Program-made: the position numbers and the translations under genes
The notes under the pieces: model-generated
Databases searched by the model: none
Seen by the model: only the letters and a program-made list of their open reading frames with translations
What the model was told of the DNA's origin: nothing
Assembly (NCBI GenBank): GCA_945875435.1
Contig: CAMCKH010000004.1
Location: 28,441-92,440 of the forward strand
DNA length: 64,000 nt
Source of the DNA: an uncultured Erysipelotrichaceae bacterium
GTDB lineage: Bacteria > Bacillota_I > Bacilli_A > Erysipelotrichales > Erysipelotrichaceae
Direction: 5' to 3'
In this document: positions 27,448-37,878 of the stretch, in pieces
How positions within the stretch are numbered: the first letter of the stretch is position 1
Layout of the letters: each line of letters begins with the position of its first letter

Positions 27448-28782
27448 TTATTGTGGTTTTAATCTTTTTTTAAGTTCACTCACAACAATTTGGTAATTCA
27501 TGTCATTTTTAATATTTTTTTCTATTTTATCACAAGAACTCATTATGGTTGAATGATCTCTATTTCCAAATTCCTGTCCTATTTTACTAAAAGGTAAATC
27601 TAATAATTTTCTACAAAGATAAATTGAAATATGTCTGGCGTTTGAAATATTACTAGTTCTACTCTTTCCTATCAGTTGACTTCTGGTTAAACCGTAATAA
27701 TTACACACACAATCTTTAATCTTATCAACAGTAATTTCATTTTTTACTTCTAAGGTTTCATCTTTAAATATTTCTCTACATTCTTTTAAAGTAATAGTTT
27801 CATTTAAAGAATAATTTATAGAATGGAATAATATTTTATTTAAAGCACCTTCCAAACTCCTAACATCGCTAGAAAAATTAGTGGCGATAAAATTTATTAT
27901 TTCATCAGAAATGCTATGTCTAAGTTCTGAAAAATTAAGTAGTTTCATTTTAATTATATTAACACTGGTTTCAAATTCGGGTTCTACTATACTCATTTTA
28001 AGACCACTGTTAAATCTACTGATTATTCTATCTTCAAGACCTTTAATATCATCAGGTTTACGATCTGCAGTTATTACTATTTGTTTATTATTAGAAACAA
28101 GTTCATTAAAAATACTAAAGAAAATTTCATGAGTTTTTTCTTTACCAGCAATAAATTGAATATCATCAACTAATAAAACATCTATTTTAGAGAAAGATTT
28201 TTTTAATTCGGCTAAACTTCCTTTTTTACTACATTCAAAAACTAATTCAATAAAATCACTACTTGGTATTAAAGCAACTTTCTTTTCTGGGAAATTTTTA
28301 GTTATATGATTTCCTATCGCGTTTAAAAGATGACTTTTTCCGATACCACTTTTTCCATAAATAAATAATGGGTTATAGTATAAACCGGGGTTATTAGCAC
28401 AGAAAAATGCAGAAAATTGAGCTTCTTTATTACTTTTTCCAATCACAAAATTAGTGAAGGTGTATTGAGGATTTAATTTACTTTTATATATAGTGTTTTC
28501 ATTTTGTTTAATAATATCTTCTTCTTTTCTAAAAATAATATCAACTTCTACCTCTTTGTCTAAGACCTCAGATAAAACAAATTTAATTAATTTAATATTA
28601 GTGTTCATTAAAGAAAAATTAATAAAAGTATAAGCGTGGATAATTGCCTTATCTGTGGTTAGAGAATAAAGTGAAGAATCACGAAAAATACTGATCAAAT
28701 CTTGACCCACTTGTTCACTTTGTTCTAATTTTAATAAAAATTTATTCCAAATATCATATAAAAAAAATTCTTGGTTTTGCAT
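27448..28782 (-). CDS. dnaA: Chromosomal replication initiator DnaA
   Basis: The initiator is 444 residues from Met at 28782 (MQNQEFFLYDIW). A longer frame to 28845 would add a hydrophobic 21-residue N-terminus unlike any DnaA. Domain III carries GKSGIGKSHLL (Walker A) and LLVDDIQF (Walker B). Domain IV ends with the box-binding FGNRDHSTIM. No Shine-Dalgarno is visible. A TAGAAT box lies 11 bases before the ATG. Confidence 0.97.
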   Translation of the reverse strand: MQNQEFFLYDIWNKFLLKLEQSEQVGQDLISIFRDSSLYSLTTDKAIIHAYTFINFSLMNTNIKLIKFVLSEVLDKEVEVDIIFRKEEDIIKQNENTIYKSKLNPQYTFTNFVIGKSNKEAQFSAFFCANNPGLYYNPLFIYGKSGIGKSHLLNAIGNHITKNFPEKKVALIPSSDFIELVFECSKKGSLAELKKSFSKIDVLLVDDIQFIAGKEKTHEIFFSIFNELVSNNKQIVITADRKPDDIKGLEDRIISRFNSGLKMSIVEPEFETSVNIIKMKLLNFSELRHSISDEIINFIATNFSSDVRSLEGALNKILFHSINYSLNETITLKECREIFKDETLEVKNEITVDKIKDCVCNYYGLTRSQLIGKSRTSNISNARHISIYLCRKLLDLPFSKIGQEFGNRDHSTIMSSCDKIEKNIKNDMNYQIVVSELKKRLKPQ

Positions 28783-29144
28783 AATGTATAAATATTCTAA
28801 TATATTTTTTAAAAAATATCTAATAAAAAACAAAACTTTCCACATATATAAAATGTTAAAAAATCAATATAAAAATTGAATGTATTGAGCTTTTCCACAC
28901 TTTTCAAGATGTTTATAAATGTTAAAAAAATCATTCAATATGTGGTAAATGTTTATAAATGTTAAAAGTTTATGAAAACAAAAAAATTTTTAAAAAATAA
29001 ACCAAGGTATTTAAAGTTTAAAAACAAGTTTTACACAATAAAATTAATGTGGAAAGTTTATAAAAATAATTGTGGATAATCTGTGGATAAAATATTTTAA
29101 ATAATATTTAATAAAACTTGTTTAAATATTCACATCCTTTGTAG
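28783..29144. other. oriC: Replication origin (oriC) between dnaA and pgk
   Basis: This very AT-rich stretch of about 360 bases carries several DnaA boxes. Two are perfect TGTGGATAA sites (29071-29079 and 29082-29090). Near-matches are CTTTCCACA (28836-28844), TTTTCCACA (28891-28899), TGTGGTAAA (28941-28949) and TGTGGAAAG (29048-29056). A direct repeat ATGTTTATAAATGTTAAAA occurs at 28909-28927 and 28949-28967. Gene orientation diverges here, minus to the left and plus to the right. No gene is seen. Confidence 0.9.
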
Positions 29145-29150
29145 TATAAT
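29145..29150 (+). promoter_or_regulatory. -10 box of the pgk-tpiA-eno operon
   Basis: TATAAT lies about 25 bases before the pgk ATG. The -35 is weak (TTTAAA at 18 bases). Confidence 0.5.
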
Positions 29151-29174
29151 TTAAGTGATATAGGAGGAATTTAT

Positions 29175-30368
29175 ATGTCTAAATTAACAGTTCGTGATTT
29201 GAATGTTTCTGGTAAGAAAGTTATAGTTCGTGTTGACTTTAACGTTCCTATCAAAGAAGGTAAAATCAAGGACGATAATCGTATCGTAGGTGCACTTCCT
29301 ACAATTAATTATTTACTAGAAAATAATGCTAAAGTTATTTTATTATCACATTTAGGAAAAGTTGATCATAAAGATCCAGTTAAAAATGAAGCTGATAAAA
29401 TTAAAAATAACTTAGAACCAGTTTCAAAAAGATTGGCTGAATTAGTGGATGCGAAAGTTACTTTTGTACCAGTAACTCGTGGTGTTGAACTTGAAGAGGC
29501 TGTTAAAAATCTAAAAGAAAAAGAAATAATTTTAGTTCAAAACACTCGTTATGAAAAAGGTGAATCTAAAAACGATCCTGAACTTTCTGCATATTGGGCT
29601 AGTTTAGGTGATTTATTTGTAACAGACGCTTTTGGTTCGGTTCATAGAGCACATTCAAGTACAGTTGGTATTGCTGAAATTTTACCAAGTGCTTTAGGTT
29701 TCTTGGTTGAAAAAGAAGTTGAGGCTTTAGGTAAAGCTATAAACAACCCTGCAAGACCTCTTGTGGCAATTTTAGGTGGTGCTAAAGTAAGTGATAAAAT
29801 TGCAGTTATTGAAAATTTATTAAACATTGCTGATAAAGTTATTATCGGTGGTGGTATGGCTTATACCTTTGATGTTGCGTTGGGTAAAAAAGTTGGATCT
29901 TCATTATTAGAAGAAGATAAAGTTCAACTTGCGAAAGAATTCATCGCAAAAGCAAACGGTAAAATTATTTTACCAGTAGATAGTATTGTTGCTAATAGCT
30001 TTGATAACCCTACTGATATTAAAGTAGTAGAAGGTGATATTGAGGAAGGATATTTAGGATTAGATATAGGTCCAAAATCAATTGAATTATTTAAAAAAGA
30101 ACTACAAGGTGCAAAAACTGTTGTTTGGAATGGACCTATGGGTGTATTTGAAAAACCAGAATTTGCGAATGGTACTATTGAAGTATGTAAAGCTATCGCA
30201 GAACTTCCTGAATGCTTATCAGTAATAGGTGGTGGAGATAGTGCAAGTGCTGCTAAAAACTTAGGATTTAAAGATAAATTCAGCCACATTTCAACTGGTG
30301 GAGGAGCTTCTTTAGAATTTATGGAAGGTAAAGATTTACCTGGTATTTCAGTAATTAAGGAGAAATAA
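29175..30368 (+). CDS. pgk: Phosphoglycerate kinase
   Basis: The 397-residue glycolytic kinase makes ATP from 1,3-bisphosphoglycerate. RVDFNVP (residues ~19-25) and the C-terminal GGGDSASAA nucleotide-binding stretch are present. The Shine-Dalgarno is TAGGAGG. The stop codon abuts the tpiA ATG, so the two are translationally coupled. The gene sits immediately beside oriC. Confidence 0.98.
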   Translation: MSKLTVRDLNVSGKKVIVRVDFNVPIKEGKIKDDNRIVGALPTINYLLENNAKVILLSHLGKVDHKDPVKNEADKIKNNLEPVSKRLAELVDAKVTFVPVTRGVELEEAVKNLKEKEIILVQNTRYEKGESKNDPELSAYWASLGDLFVTDAFGSVHRAHSSTVGIAEILPSALGFLVEKEVEALGKAINNPARPLVAILGGAKVSDKIAVIENLLNIADKVIIGGGMAYTFDVALGKKVGSSLLEEDKVQLAKEFIAKANGKIILPVDSIVANSFDNPTDIKVVEGDIEEGYLGLDIGPKSIELFKKELQGAKTVVWNGPMGVFEKPEFANGTIEVCKAIAELPECLSVIGGGDSASAAKNLGFKDKFSHISTGGGASLEFMEGKDLPGISVIKEK

Positions 30369-32440
<2,072 letters not shown>

Positions 32441-32449
32441 TTAAAAAAT

Positions 32450-32476
32450 AAAGGGTGATTATCACCCTTTATTTAT
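32450..32476. terminator. Bidirectional terminator between eno and rarA
   Basis: The stem AAAGGGTGAT / ATCACCCTTT has U-rich sides in both directions. It overlaps the TGA stop codon of rarA (32462-32464), so two convergent genes share one hairpin. Confidence 0.85.
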
Positions 32477-33697
32477 TTTAGTTAAATCATTAGTTCTTTT
32501 AATATTTTTTAATTTTAAATATAAGTCATTTAAAGTACTTTCATATTTATTTTTTGAAGGAGTATAAAATTCAATATTTTTAATTTCATTAGGAAGATAT
32601 TGGATTTTATGTAGTGATGTTAAATTATTGTAGTCATATTTTTCTTCATCTTTTAAAGTAAAGTTACTTAATTTTAAATAAGATGGAATGTTGTGTGGTT
32701 TTTCTAATGCTGTTTGATATGCTTTTTTAATAGCTAAATATGAACTTTTAGATTTAGGTGCTAAAGTAAGATCAATAACTTGTAGTCCTAAAGGGATCAT
32801 AGCTTCTGGCATTCCAATTCTTTTGGCAGTATCGATTGCTGCGATTGTTCTTGATACAATCTCGGGACTCGCAAGTCCAATATCTTCGTAAGCGATTGTT
32901 AAAAGTCTTCTTTCAATTATTTCTAAATCATTATTTAAAAGCATTCTAGCAAGATAATATAAGGCAGCATTCACATCACTACCTCTAATAGATTTTTGAA
33001 AGGCACTTAATAAATCATAATATTCATCACCATCTTTAAAATTAATAATTTTTGGTTTAAAACATTTATCTAAATCAGTTAATTTTATTAATTTATCATC
33101 ATTGATAAATAGAAGCTCTAAAATATTATAAGCATATCTTAAATCACCATTTACACCACTACTTAATTTATTTAAAGCTTCAATTTCAATTTCATAACCT
33201 TGTTTATGACAAATCTTTAAAATCGCATTTTTAATTTCTACATCAGTAAGAGGAAATAATTCAAACATAAAAACTCTTGAACGAATTGCAGGGTTAATGC
33301 TGTGGTATGGATTGGAAGTTGTGGTTCCGATAATTGTGATTAAACCATTTTCTAGATAAGGTAGTAATAAATCTTGTTTATCTTTATTTAAACGATGAAA
33401 TTCATCAATGATAATAATTAAATTTTTGGTTAAAGTGGCTTCAATAAAATAATTTTCTAATTTCTTTTTATTATCTATCGCAGCATTAAACTCACGATAT
33501 GGTAATTTTAAACTTTCAACAATTACCTTCGCAAGACTGCTTTTACCAACACCACTGGGTCCATAAAAAATAATGTTGAATAATTTATTTTTAACAATCA
33601 TATTATAAATAGGACCATCTTTTGATAAAAGGTGATTTTGCCCTATATAATCATCAAGATTTTTAGGTTTTAAATTAAAAGATAATAGGTTTTCCAT
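32462..33697 (-). CDS. rarA: Replication-associated recombination ATPase RarA (MgsA)
   Basis: The 411-residue AAA+ protein resembles clamp-loader subunits and acts at stalled replication forks. Walker A GPSGVGKSS is near residue 46 and Walker B IIIIDEFHRL near 95, with the C-terminal MgsA tetramerisation region (GMPEAMIPLG) beyond. No Shine-Dalgarno is present. TAAAAT lies 6 bases before the ATG, and the promoter is back-to-back with that of dtd. Confidence 0.93.
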   Translation of the reverse strand: MENLLSFNLKPKNLDDYIGQNHLLSKDGPIYNMIVKNKLFNIIFYGPSGVGKSSLAKVIVESLKLPYREFNAAIDNKKKLENYFIEATLTKNLIIIIDEFHRLNKDKQDLLLPYLENGLITIIGTTTSNPYHSINPAIRSRVFMFELFPLTDVEIKNAILKICHKQGYEIEIEALNKLSSGVNGDLRYAYNILELLFINDDKLIKLTDLDKCFKPKIINFKDGDEYYDLLSAFQKSIRGSDVNAALYYLARMLLNNDLEIIERRLLTIAYEDIGLASPEIVSRTIAAIDTAKRIGMPEAMIPLGLQVIDLTLAPKSKSSYLAIKKAYQTALEKPHNIPSYLKLSNFTLKDEEKYDYNNLTSLHKIQYLPNEIKNIEFYTPSKNKYESTLNDLYLKLKNIKRTNDLTKINKG

Positions 33698-33703
33698 ATT
33701 GCT

Positions 33704-33709
33704 ATTTTA
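33704..33709 (-). promoter_or_regulatory. -10 box of the leaderless rarA promoter
   Basis: TAAAAT is followed by 6 bases (AGCAAT) and the rarA ATG. No Shine-Dalgarno is visible. Confidence 0.5.
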
Positions 33710-33727
33710 ACATTTTAAAAAATATAT

Positions 33728-33733
33728 TAAAAT
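33728..33733 (+). promoter_or_regulatory. -10 box of the leaderless dtd-folD promoter
   Basis: TAAAAT is followed by 6 bases (TATATT) and the dtd ATG. It is divergent from, and overlaps, the rarA promoter region. Confidence 0.5.
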
Positions 33734-33739
33734 TATATT

Positions 33740-34186
33740 ATGAAAGTAATAGTTCAAAGGGTAAAAAAAGCTAATTGTATTATAAAAGAAAAAATTGTGA
33801 GCGAGATAAATCAAGGTTTTTTATTACTTGTAGGTTTCACTATTACTGATGAAGAAAAAGATTTGGTAAAGGTTGTTGAAAAAATTTCCAAATTAAGAAT
33901 TTTTAGTGATGAAAATGGTAAAATGAATTTATCATTAAAAGAAGTTGGTGGAGAAATATTATCAATTTCTCAATTTACATTATATGCAGATGTTAAGAAA
34001 GGTAATAGACCAAGTTTTATCAATTCACTCAAAGCAGATTTAGCACAATTGATGTATGAAAAATTCAATATATTATTGAAAAAAAGTGGTTTTAAAGTTT
34101 TAAAAGGAGTTTTTGGAGCTGATATGCTTATAACTTTAGAAAATGATGGACCTGTAACAATAATTATTGATAGTAAGGAGTTGTAA
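33740..34186 (+). CDS. dtd: D-aminoacyl-tRNA deacylase
   Basis: The 148-residue enzyme removes D-amino acids from tRNA. The active-site SQFTLYADVKKGNRPSF and the GPVTI motif (residues ~138-142) are present. The stop overlaps the folD ATG (TAATG). The mRNA appears leaderless. Confidence 0.96.
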   Translation: MKVIVQRVKKANCIIKEKIVSEINQGFLLLVGFTITDEEKDLVKVVEKISKLRIFSDENGKMNLSLKEVGGEILSISQFTLYADVKKGNRPSFINSLKADLAQLMYEKFNILLKKSGFKVLKGVFGADMLITLENDGPVTIIIDSKEL

Positions 34187-35019
34187 TGATTATTTCAGGA
34201 AAAATAATTGCTCAAAAAATAAAAGATGATTTAAAAATGAAGGTTGAAAGTTTAGTGAAAAAACCAACTTTGGCAGTAATTTTAGTTGGTGAAAATCCAG
34301 CTTCAATTAGTTATGTAAAAGGTAAGGAAAAAGCTTGTTTAGAAGTAGGTTTTAATTTTATTTTAAACAAAATGAATGAAGATGTTACTGAAACAGAAGT
34401 TATTCAAAAAATTATAGAATTCAACAACAACAATGATATTGATGGAATTTTAGTACAACTACCATTACCTAAACATATAAATGTTCGTAAAGTTATAGAT
34501 TCAATTGTTTATTATAAAGATGTGGATGGTTTAAATTCATATAATGCTGGTAGACTTTTTATAGATGAAACAAAATTTATTCCTTGCACTCCTTTAGGTA
34601 TAATGGAAATTTTTAAAGATATAAATTATGATTTAACTGGTAAAAACGTAACTGTGATAGGTAGAAGTAATCTTGTAGGTCTTCCGCTTTCCAGACTTTT
34701 AACCAAATATGATGCCACGGTAACATTAACTCATTCTAAAACTAAAAATTTAGCTGAAATCACAAAAAGAAGTGATGTGGTGATAGTTGCGATAGGTGAT
34801 CCTAGATTTATTAATGAAAATTATTTGGATAATCAAGATGTTGTGATTGATGTAGGAATTAATCGTGTTGATGGTAAAATATGTGGTGATGTTGATTTTG
34901 AAAAAGTTAAAGACAAGGTTAAAAACATTACCCCAGTTCCTGGTGGAGTTGGTCCATTAACTATCGCAAGTTTACTTAAAAATACTTATCAAGCATTTAA
35001 GGAGAAAATTAATGATTGA
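34186..35019 (+). CDS. folD: Methylenetetrahydrofolate dehydrogenase/cyclohydrolase
   Basis: The 277-residue bifunctional folate enzyme supplies 10-formyl-THF. The conserved ILVQLPLP, VTVIGRSNLVG (NADP site) and PVPGGVGPLT are visible. It is coupled to dtd (1-base overlap) and to the DUF951 gene (8-base overlap). Confidence 0.97.
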   Translation: MIISGKIIAQKIKDDLKMKVESLVKKPTLAVILVGENPASISYVKGKEKACLEVGFNFILNKMNEDVTETEVIQKIIEFNNNNDIDGILVQLPLPKHINVRKVIDSIVYYKDVDGLNSYNAGRLFIDETKFIPCTPLGIMEIFKDINYDLTGKNVTVIGRSNLVGLPLSRLLTKYDATVTLTHSKTKNLAEITKRSDVVIVAIGDPRFINENYLDNQDVVIDVGINRVDGKICGDVDFEKVKDKVKNITPVPGGVGPLTIASLLKNTYQAFKEKIND

Positions 35020-35218
35020 AAAGAAATATGATTTATATGATATAGTTCAAATGAAAAAAGATCATCCTTGTAAAAAATCAAAACATTTTAAAATAGTAAG
35101 AGTTGGTGTAGATATTAAAATTAAATGTTTGGGTTGTGATAATGTGATTATGTTGGAACGACCTGACTTTGAAAGGAAATTAAAAAAAATTATCCAAAAA
35201 CACGAAGAAATTCAGTAA
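35012..35218 (+). CDS. DUF951 family protein
   Basis: The 68-residue basic protein has DIVQMKKDHPCKK and CLGCDN, the cysteine-containing hallmarks of DUF951, a small Firmicute family commonly near ychF or folate genes. Its function is unknown. The start overlaps the end of folD. Confidence 0.88.
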   Translation: MIEKKYDLYDIVQMKKDHPCKKSKHFKIVRVGVDIKIKCLGCDNVIMLERPDFERKLKKIIQKHEEIQ

Positions 35219-35223
35219 TCTTC

Positions 35224-35252
35224 TTGACTTATAATTAAATAGGTAGTAGTAT
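35224..35252 (+). promoter_or_regulatory. Promoter upstream of rpmG-secE-nusG
   Basis: TTGACT (35224-35229) and TAGTAT (35247-35252) are 17 bases apart. The predicted start falls inside or at the edge of the hairpin that follows. Confidence 0.55.
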
Positions 35253-35253
35253 T

Positions 35254-35285
35254 AAAAAGGTTATTGAAAGCAATAACTTTTTATT
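35254..35285 (+). terminator. Hairpin with T-tract before rpmG
   Basis: The stem GTTATTG(aaag)CAATAAC is flanked by A and T runs and ends in TTTTTATTTT. It may end the dtd-folD-DUF951 transcript. Its place right after a promoter could also make it an attenuator or mRNA-stabilising 5' hairpin. Confidence 0.7.
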
Positions 35286-35297
35286 TTAAGGAGTTTT

Positions 35298-35453
35298 ATG
35301 GCGAAGAAAAATCTCGTGATTTTAACTTGTAGTCAGTGTCTCGCAAGAAATTATAGTACTCATAAAAATAAAAAGTCTAATTTAGAGCGACTACAACTAC
35401 AAAAATTCTGTAAAAAATGTGGAACACACACTTTACATAAAGAAACAAAATAG
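35298..35453 (+). CDS. rpmG: 50S ribosomal protein L33 (zinc-binding type)
   Basis: The 51-residue protein begins MAKKNLVILTCSQC and has two CxxC pairs, CSQC and CKKC, so it is the zinc-ribbon form. It is preceded by AAGGAG. Its TAG stop overlaps the Shine-Dalgarno of secE. The order rpmG-secE-nusG is standard. Confidence 0.95.
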   Translation: MAKKNLVILTCSQCLARNYSTHKNKKSNLERLQLQKFCKKCGTHTLHKETK

Positions 35454-35463
35454 GAGAATAAAT

Positions 35464-35640
35464 ATGAAATGGTTTAATTTGAATGAAATTAAAAAAGAAA
35501 TCGGAAAAATAAGATGGGCAAAAAAAGAAGAACTTTTAAAAACTTTTTTAGAAGTTTGTGTCTTTATTACAGTTTTTGCGATTTTCTTTATTGGTGCTGA
35601 TTTAGTGGTGAGTTTTATTTTAAAACTGTTAGGAATATAA
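35464..35640 (+). CDS. secE: Preprotein translocase subunit SecE
   Basis: The 58-residue protein starts MKWFNLNEIKKEI after AGGAG. It has an amphipathic N-terminal helix and one membrane segment (residues ~33-55), as in Gram-positive SecE. An upstream in-frame extension overlapping rpmG is not needed. nusG starts 3 bases later. Confidence 0.93.
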   Translation: MKWFNLNEIKKEIGKIRWAKKEELLKTFLEVCVFITVFAIFFIGADLVVSFILKLLGI

Positions 35641-35643
35641 TGT

Positions 35644-36189
35644 ATGCAAGAAATTAAAAAAGAATGGTATGTTGTCAATACTTATGCGGGACACGAAAAT
35701 AGAGTTAAAGAAAATCTTTTAAAAAGAATTGAATCAATGGGTATTAGTGATAACCTGTTTAGAATTTTAGTCGCAGAAGAAGTTGATATTGAAATTAAAA
35801 ATGGAAAAACTAAAGAAACAATGAAAAATCTTTATCCTGGATACTTATTTGTGGAAATGAAAATGACAGATGAGTCTTGGTATGTTGTTCGTAATACCCC
35901 TGGAGTTACAGGTTTCATTGGTTCTAGTGGTGGTGGTGCTAAACCTTTCCCTGTTGACCAACAAGAAATTGAAGCGATTATGAGAAGAATTAATCATAAA
36001 GATGCGACAATAAATGTAGATTTTGCATTAGGAGATACAGTTAAAGTATTATCAGGTCCTTTCGTTGGGATGGAAGGTGTGGTTGAAGTTATGAACGACC
36101 AAACTAAAACCGCAACAGTATTAATTATTTTATTTGGTAGAGAAACACCTACTGATATTGCTTATAATATTTTAGAAAAAGTATTTTAA
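35644..36189 (+). CDS. nusG: Transcription termination/antitermination factor NusG
   Basis: The 181-residue protein begins QEIKKEWYVVNTYAG (NGN domain) and ends with a KOW domain containing GPFVGMEGVVEV. TPGVTGFIG is the family signature. It is tightly coupled to secE. Confidence 0.98.
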   Translation: MQEIKKEWYVVNTYAGHENRVKENLLKRIESMGISDNLFRILVAEEVDIEIKNGKTKETMKNLYPGYLFVEMKMTDESWYVVRNTPGVTGFIGSSGGGAKPFPVDQQEIEAIMRRINHKDATINVDFALGDTVKVLSGPFVGMEGVVEVMNDQTKTATVLIILFGRETPTDIAYNILEKVF

Positions 36190-36214
36190 AAGAAGCTATG
36201 CTTCTTTTTATTTT
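36188..36214 (+). terminator. Terminator after nusG
   Basis: The stem AAAGAAGC(tat)GCTTCTTT is followed by T-rich sequence. Confidence 0.85.
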
Positions 36215-36280
36215 GAAATAATAAATTATCTGAATATTTTTAATTTAGTCATTTAACTACTGTATTTATTTTATTAATGC

Positions 36281-36286
36281 TATAAT
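36281..36286 (+). promoter_or_regulatory. Extended -10 box of trhO
   Basis: TGC-TATAAT is about 18 bases before the Shine-Dalgarno AAGGAG. No convincing -35 is present. Confidence 0.5.
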
Positions 36287-36309
36287 TTTGCAGAAATAAG
36301 GAGAATTAC

Positions 36310-37260
36310 ATGAAAGATATTAGAGTATTACTTTATTATAAGTATGTTCCGATTGAAAATGCTGAACAATACACCAAAACACATTTAGAATTTTGTAAAA
36401 AAATAGGATTAAAAGGTAGAATTTTAATAGCTAATGAAGGTATTAATGGGACTGTTGCTGGGGATTATGAAACTACCCAAAAATATATGGATTATGTTCA
36501 TAGCGATGAAAGATTTAAAGATTTATGGTTTAAAATCGATGAAGAAGATAAAAATCCTTTTGAAAAAATGTTTGTAAGATATCGTAAAGAAATAGTTCAT
36601 TTAGGTCTGGAAGATGATGTGGATCCATTAGTTTTGACAGGTAAATATTTAAACCCACAAGAATTTAAAGAGGCTATTTTAGATGAAAATACAGTAGTTA
36701 TTGATGCTAGAAACGATTACGAATTTGATTTAGGACATTTTAGAGGATCTATTAGACCTGATATTAGAAATTTCAGAGAATTACCTAATTGGATTAGAGA
36801 AAATAAAGAAAAATTCAAAGATAAAAGAGTGGTAACTTATTGTACAGGTGGTGTTAGATGCGAAAAATTTTCTGGATGGTTAGTTAGAGAAGGTTTTAAA
36901 GATGTAGGGCAACTACATGGCGGTATTACTACATATAGTAAAGATCCTGAAGTTGCTGGAGAATTATGGGATGGTTCGATGTATGTTTTTGATGGTAGAA
37001 TTTCAGTTCCAATAAATAAAAAGAGTCATACCATAGTAGGTAAAGATTATTTTGATAATAGTCCTTGTGAGCGTTATGTGAATTGTGGTGAGCCAACTTG
37101 TAATAAAAGAATGTTGGTGTCAGAAGAAAATGAACATAAATATTTAAGAGGATGTAGTGATTTTTGTAGAAAATCAATTAGAAATAGATATGTAATTGAA
37201 AATAATCTTTCAAGAGAAGAAGTTGAAGCTAGAATTAACGCTTTAAATGACAATAAATAA
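36310..37260 (+). CDS. trhO: tRNA uridine(34) hydroxylase, rhodanese-like
   Basis: The 316-residue TrhO/YceA protein is involved in forming 5-hydroxyuridine at tRNA position 34. The N-terminal acylphosphatase-like domain is followed by a rhodanese domain with active-site [14 protein letters not shown] (Cys ~177). A C-terminal Cys-rich stretch, [15 protein letters not shown], follows. It stands alone between terminators. Confidence 0.93.
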   Translation: MKDIRVLLYYKYVPIENAEQYTKTHLEFCKKIGLKGRILIANEGINGTVAGDYETTQKYMDYVHSDERFKDLWFKIDEEDKNPFEKMFVRYRKEIVHLGLEDDVDPLVLTGKYLNPQEFKEAILDENTVVIDARNDYEFDLGHFRGSIRPDIRNFRELPNWIRENKEKFKDKRVVTYCTGGVRCEKFSGWLVREGFKDVGQLHGGITTYSKDPEVAGELWDGSMYVFDGRISVPINKKSHTIVGKDYFDNSPCERYVNCGEPTCNKRMLVSEENEHKYLRGCSDFCRKSIRNRYVIENNLSREEVEARINALNDNK

Positions 37261-37262
37261 TA

Positions 37263-37304
37263 TAAAAAATCGTTTTATAAATATTTATAAAACGATTTTT
37301 ATTT
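37263..37304 (+). terminator. Terminator after trhO
   Basis: The long stem AAAAATCGTTTTATAAA / TTTATAAAACGATTTTT is followed by ATTTT. Confidence 0.8.
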
Positions 37305-37326
37305 TCAAGATATATTATAAAAAAAT

Positions 37327-37348
37327 AAAAGTTCCTTTAGGAACTTTT
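37327..37348 (-). terminator. Terminator of the tRNA cluster
   Basis: The stem AAAAGTTCC(taaa)GGAACTTTT is followed by T-rich sequence on the minus strand after tRNA-Lys. Confidence 0.85.
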
Positions 37349-37354
37349 TATAAA

Positions 37355-37430
37355 TGGTGTCTCGGAAAGGACTCGAACCTTCGACCCACTGATTAAAAGT
37401 CAGTTGCTCTACCGCCTGAGCTACCGAGAC
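37355..37430 (-). tRNA. tRNA-Lys (anticodon TTT)
   Basis: The acceptor GTCTCGG / CCGAGAC with A73, anticodon loop CTTTTAA and encoded CCA are all present. It is the last gene of a five-tRNA transcript. Confidence 0.96.
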
Positions 37431-37442
37431 AGGTCATAAAAT

Positions 37443-37518
37443 TGGCTGGGATGAATGGATTCGAACCATTGCAATGAGGGAGTCAAAGTCCCTTGCCTTA
37501 CCGCTTGGCTACATCCCA
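37443..37518 (-). tRNA. tRNA-Gln (anticodon TTG)
   Basis: The acceptor TGGGATG / CATCCCA with G73, anticodon loop CTTTGAC and encoded CCA are present. Confidence 0.96.
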
Positions 37519-37525
37519 ATAAGAA

Positions 37526-37610
37526 TGGTGGGGAAGGACGGATTCGAACCACCGAACTCGGAGAGAACTGATTTACAGTCAGCCGCGTTTAGCCACTTCG
37601 CTACTTCCCC
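37526..37610 (-). tRNA. tRNA-Tyr (anticodon GTA)
   Basis: The gene is 85 bases with the long variable arm of class II tRNAs. The acceptor GGGGAAG / CTTCCCC, anticodon loop CTGTAAA and encoded CCA are present. Confidence 0.96.
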
Positions 37611-37613
37611 AGA

Positions 37614-37689
37614 TGGTGCCGACTATAGGACTTGAACCCACAACCTACTGATTACAAATCAGTTGCTCTACCTATTGAGCTAAGTCGGC
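37614..37689 (-). tRNA. tRNA-Thr (anticodon TGT)
   Basis: The acceptor GCCGACT / AGTCGGC, anticodon loop TTTGTAA and encoded CCA are present. Confidence 0.96.
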
Positions 37690-37692
37690 GAA

Positions 37693-37768
37693 TGGTGGAG
37701 GTTAACGGACTCGAACCGCTGACCCTCTGCTTGTAAGGCAGATGCTCTCCCAACTGAGCTAAACCTCC
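37693..37768 (-). tRNA. tRNA-Val (anticodon TAC)
   Basis: The acceptor GGAGGTT / AACCTCC, anticodon loop CTTACAA and encoded CCA are present. It is the first gene of the cluster. Confidence 0.96.
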
Positions 37769-37779
37769 AACGCTCTAAT

Positions 37780-37808
37780 AATATATCATATATTTTTTGA
37801 ATAATCAA
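37780..37808 (-). promoter_or_regulatory. Promoter of the tRNA cluster
   Basis: The -35 TTGATT (37803-37808) and -10 TATATT (37780-37785) are 17 bases apart, about 11 bases before tRNA-Val. Confidence 0.65.
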
Positions 37809-37866
37809 TACTTTTTTTAAAATTTGAAATAATATTAATAAAATATTATTATTCTGTTTATTGAGT

Positions 37867-37872
37867 TATAAT
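37867..37872 (+). promoter_or_regulatory. -10 box of a leaderless promoter (membrane protein gene)
   Basis: TATAAT is followed by TATATT and the ATG at 37879, with no Shine-Dalgarno. Confidence 0.55.
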
Positions 37873-37878
37873 TATATT

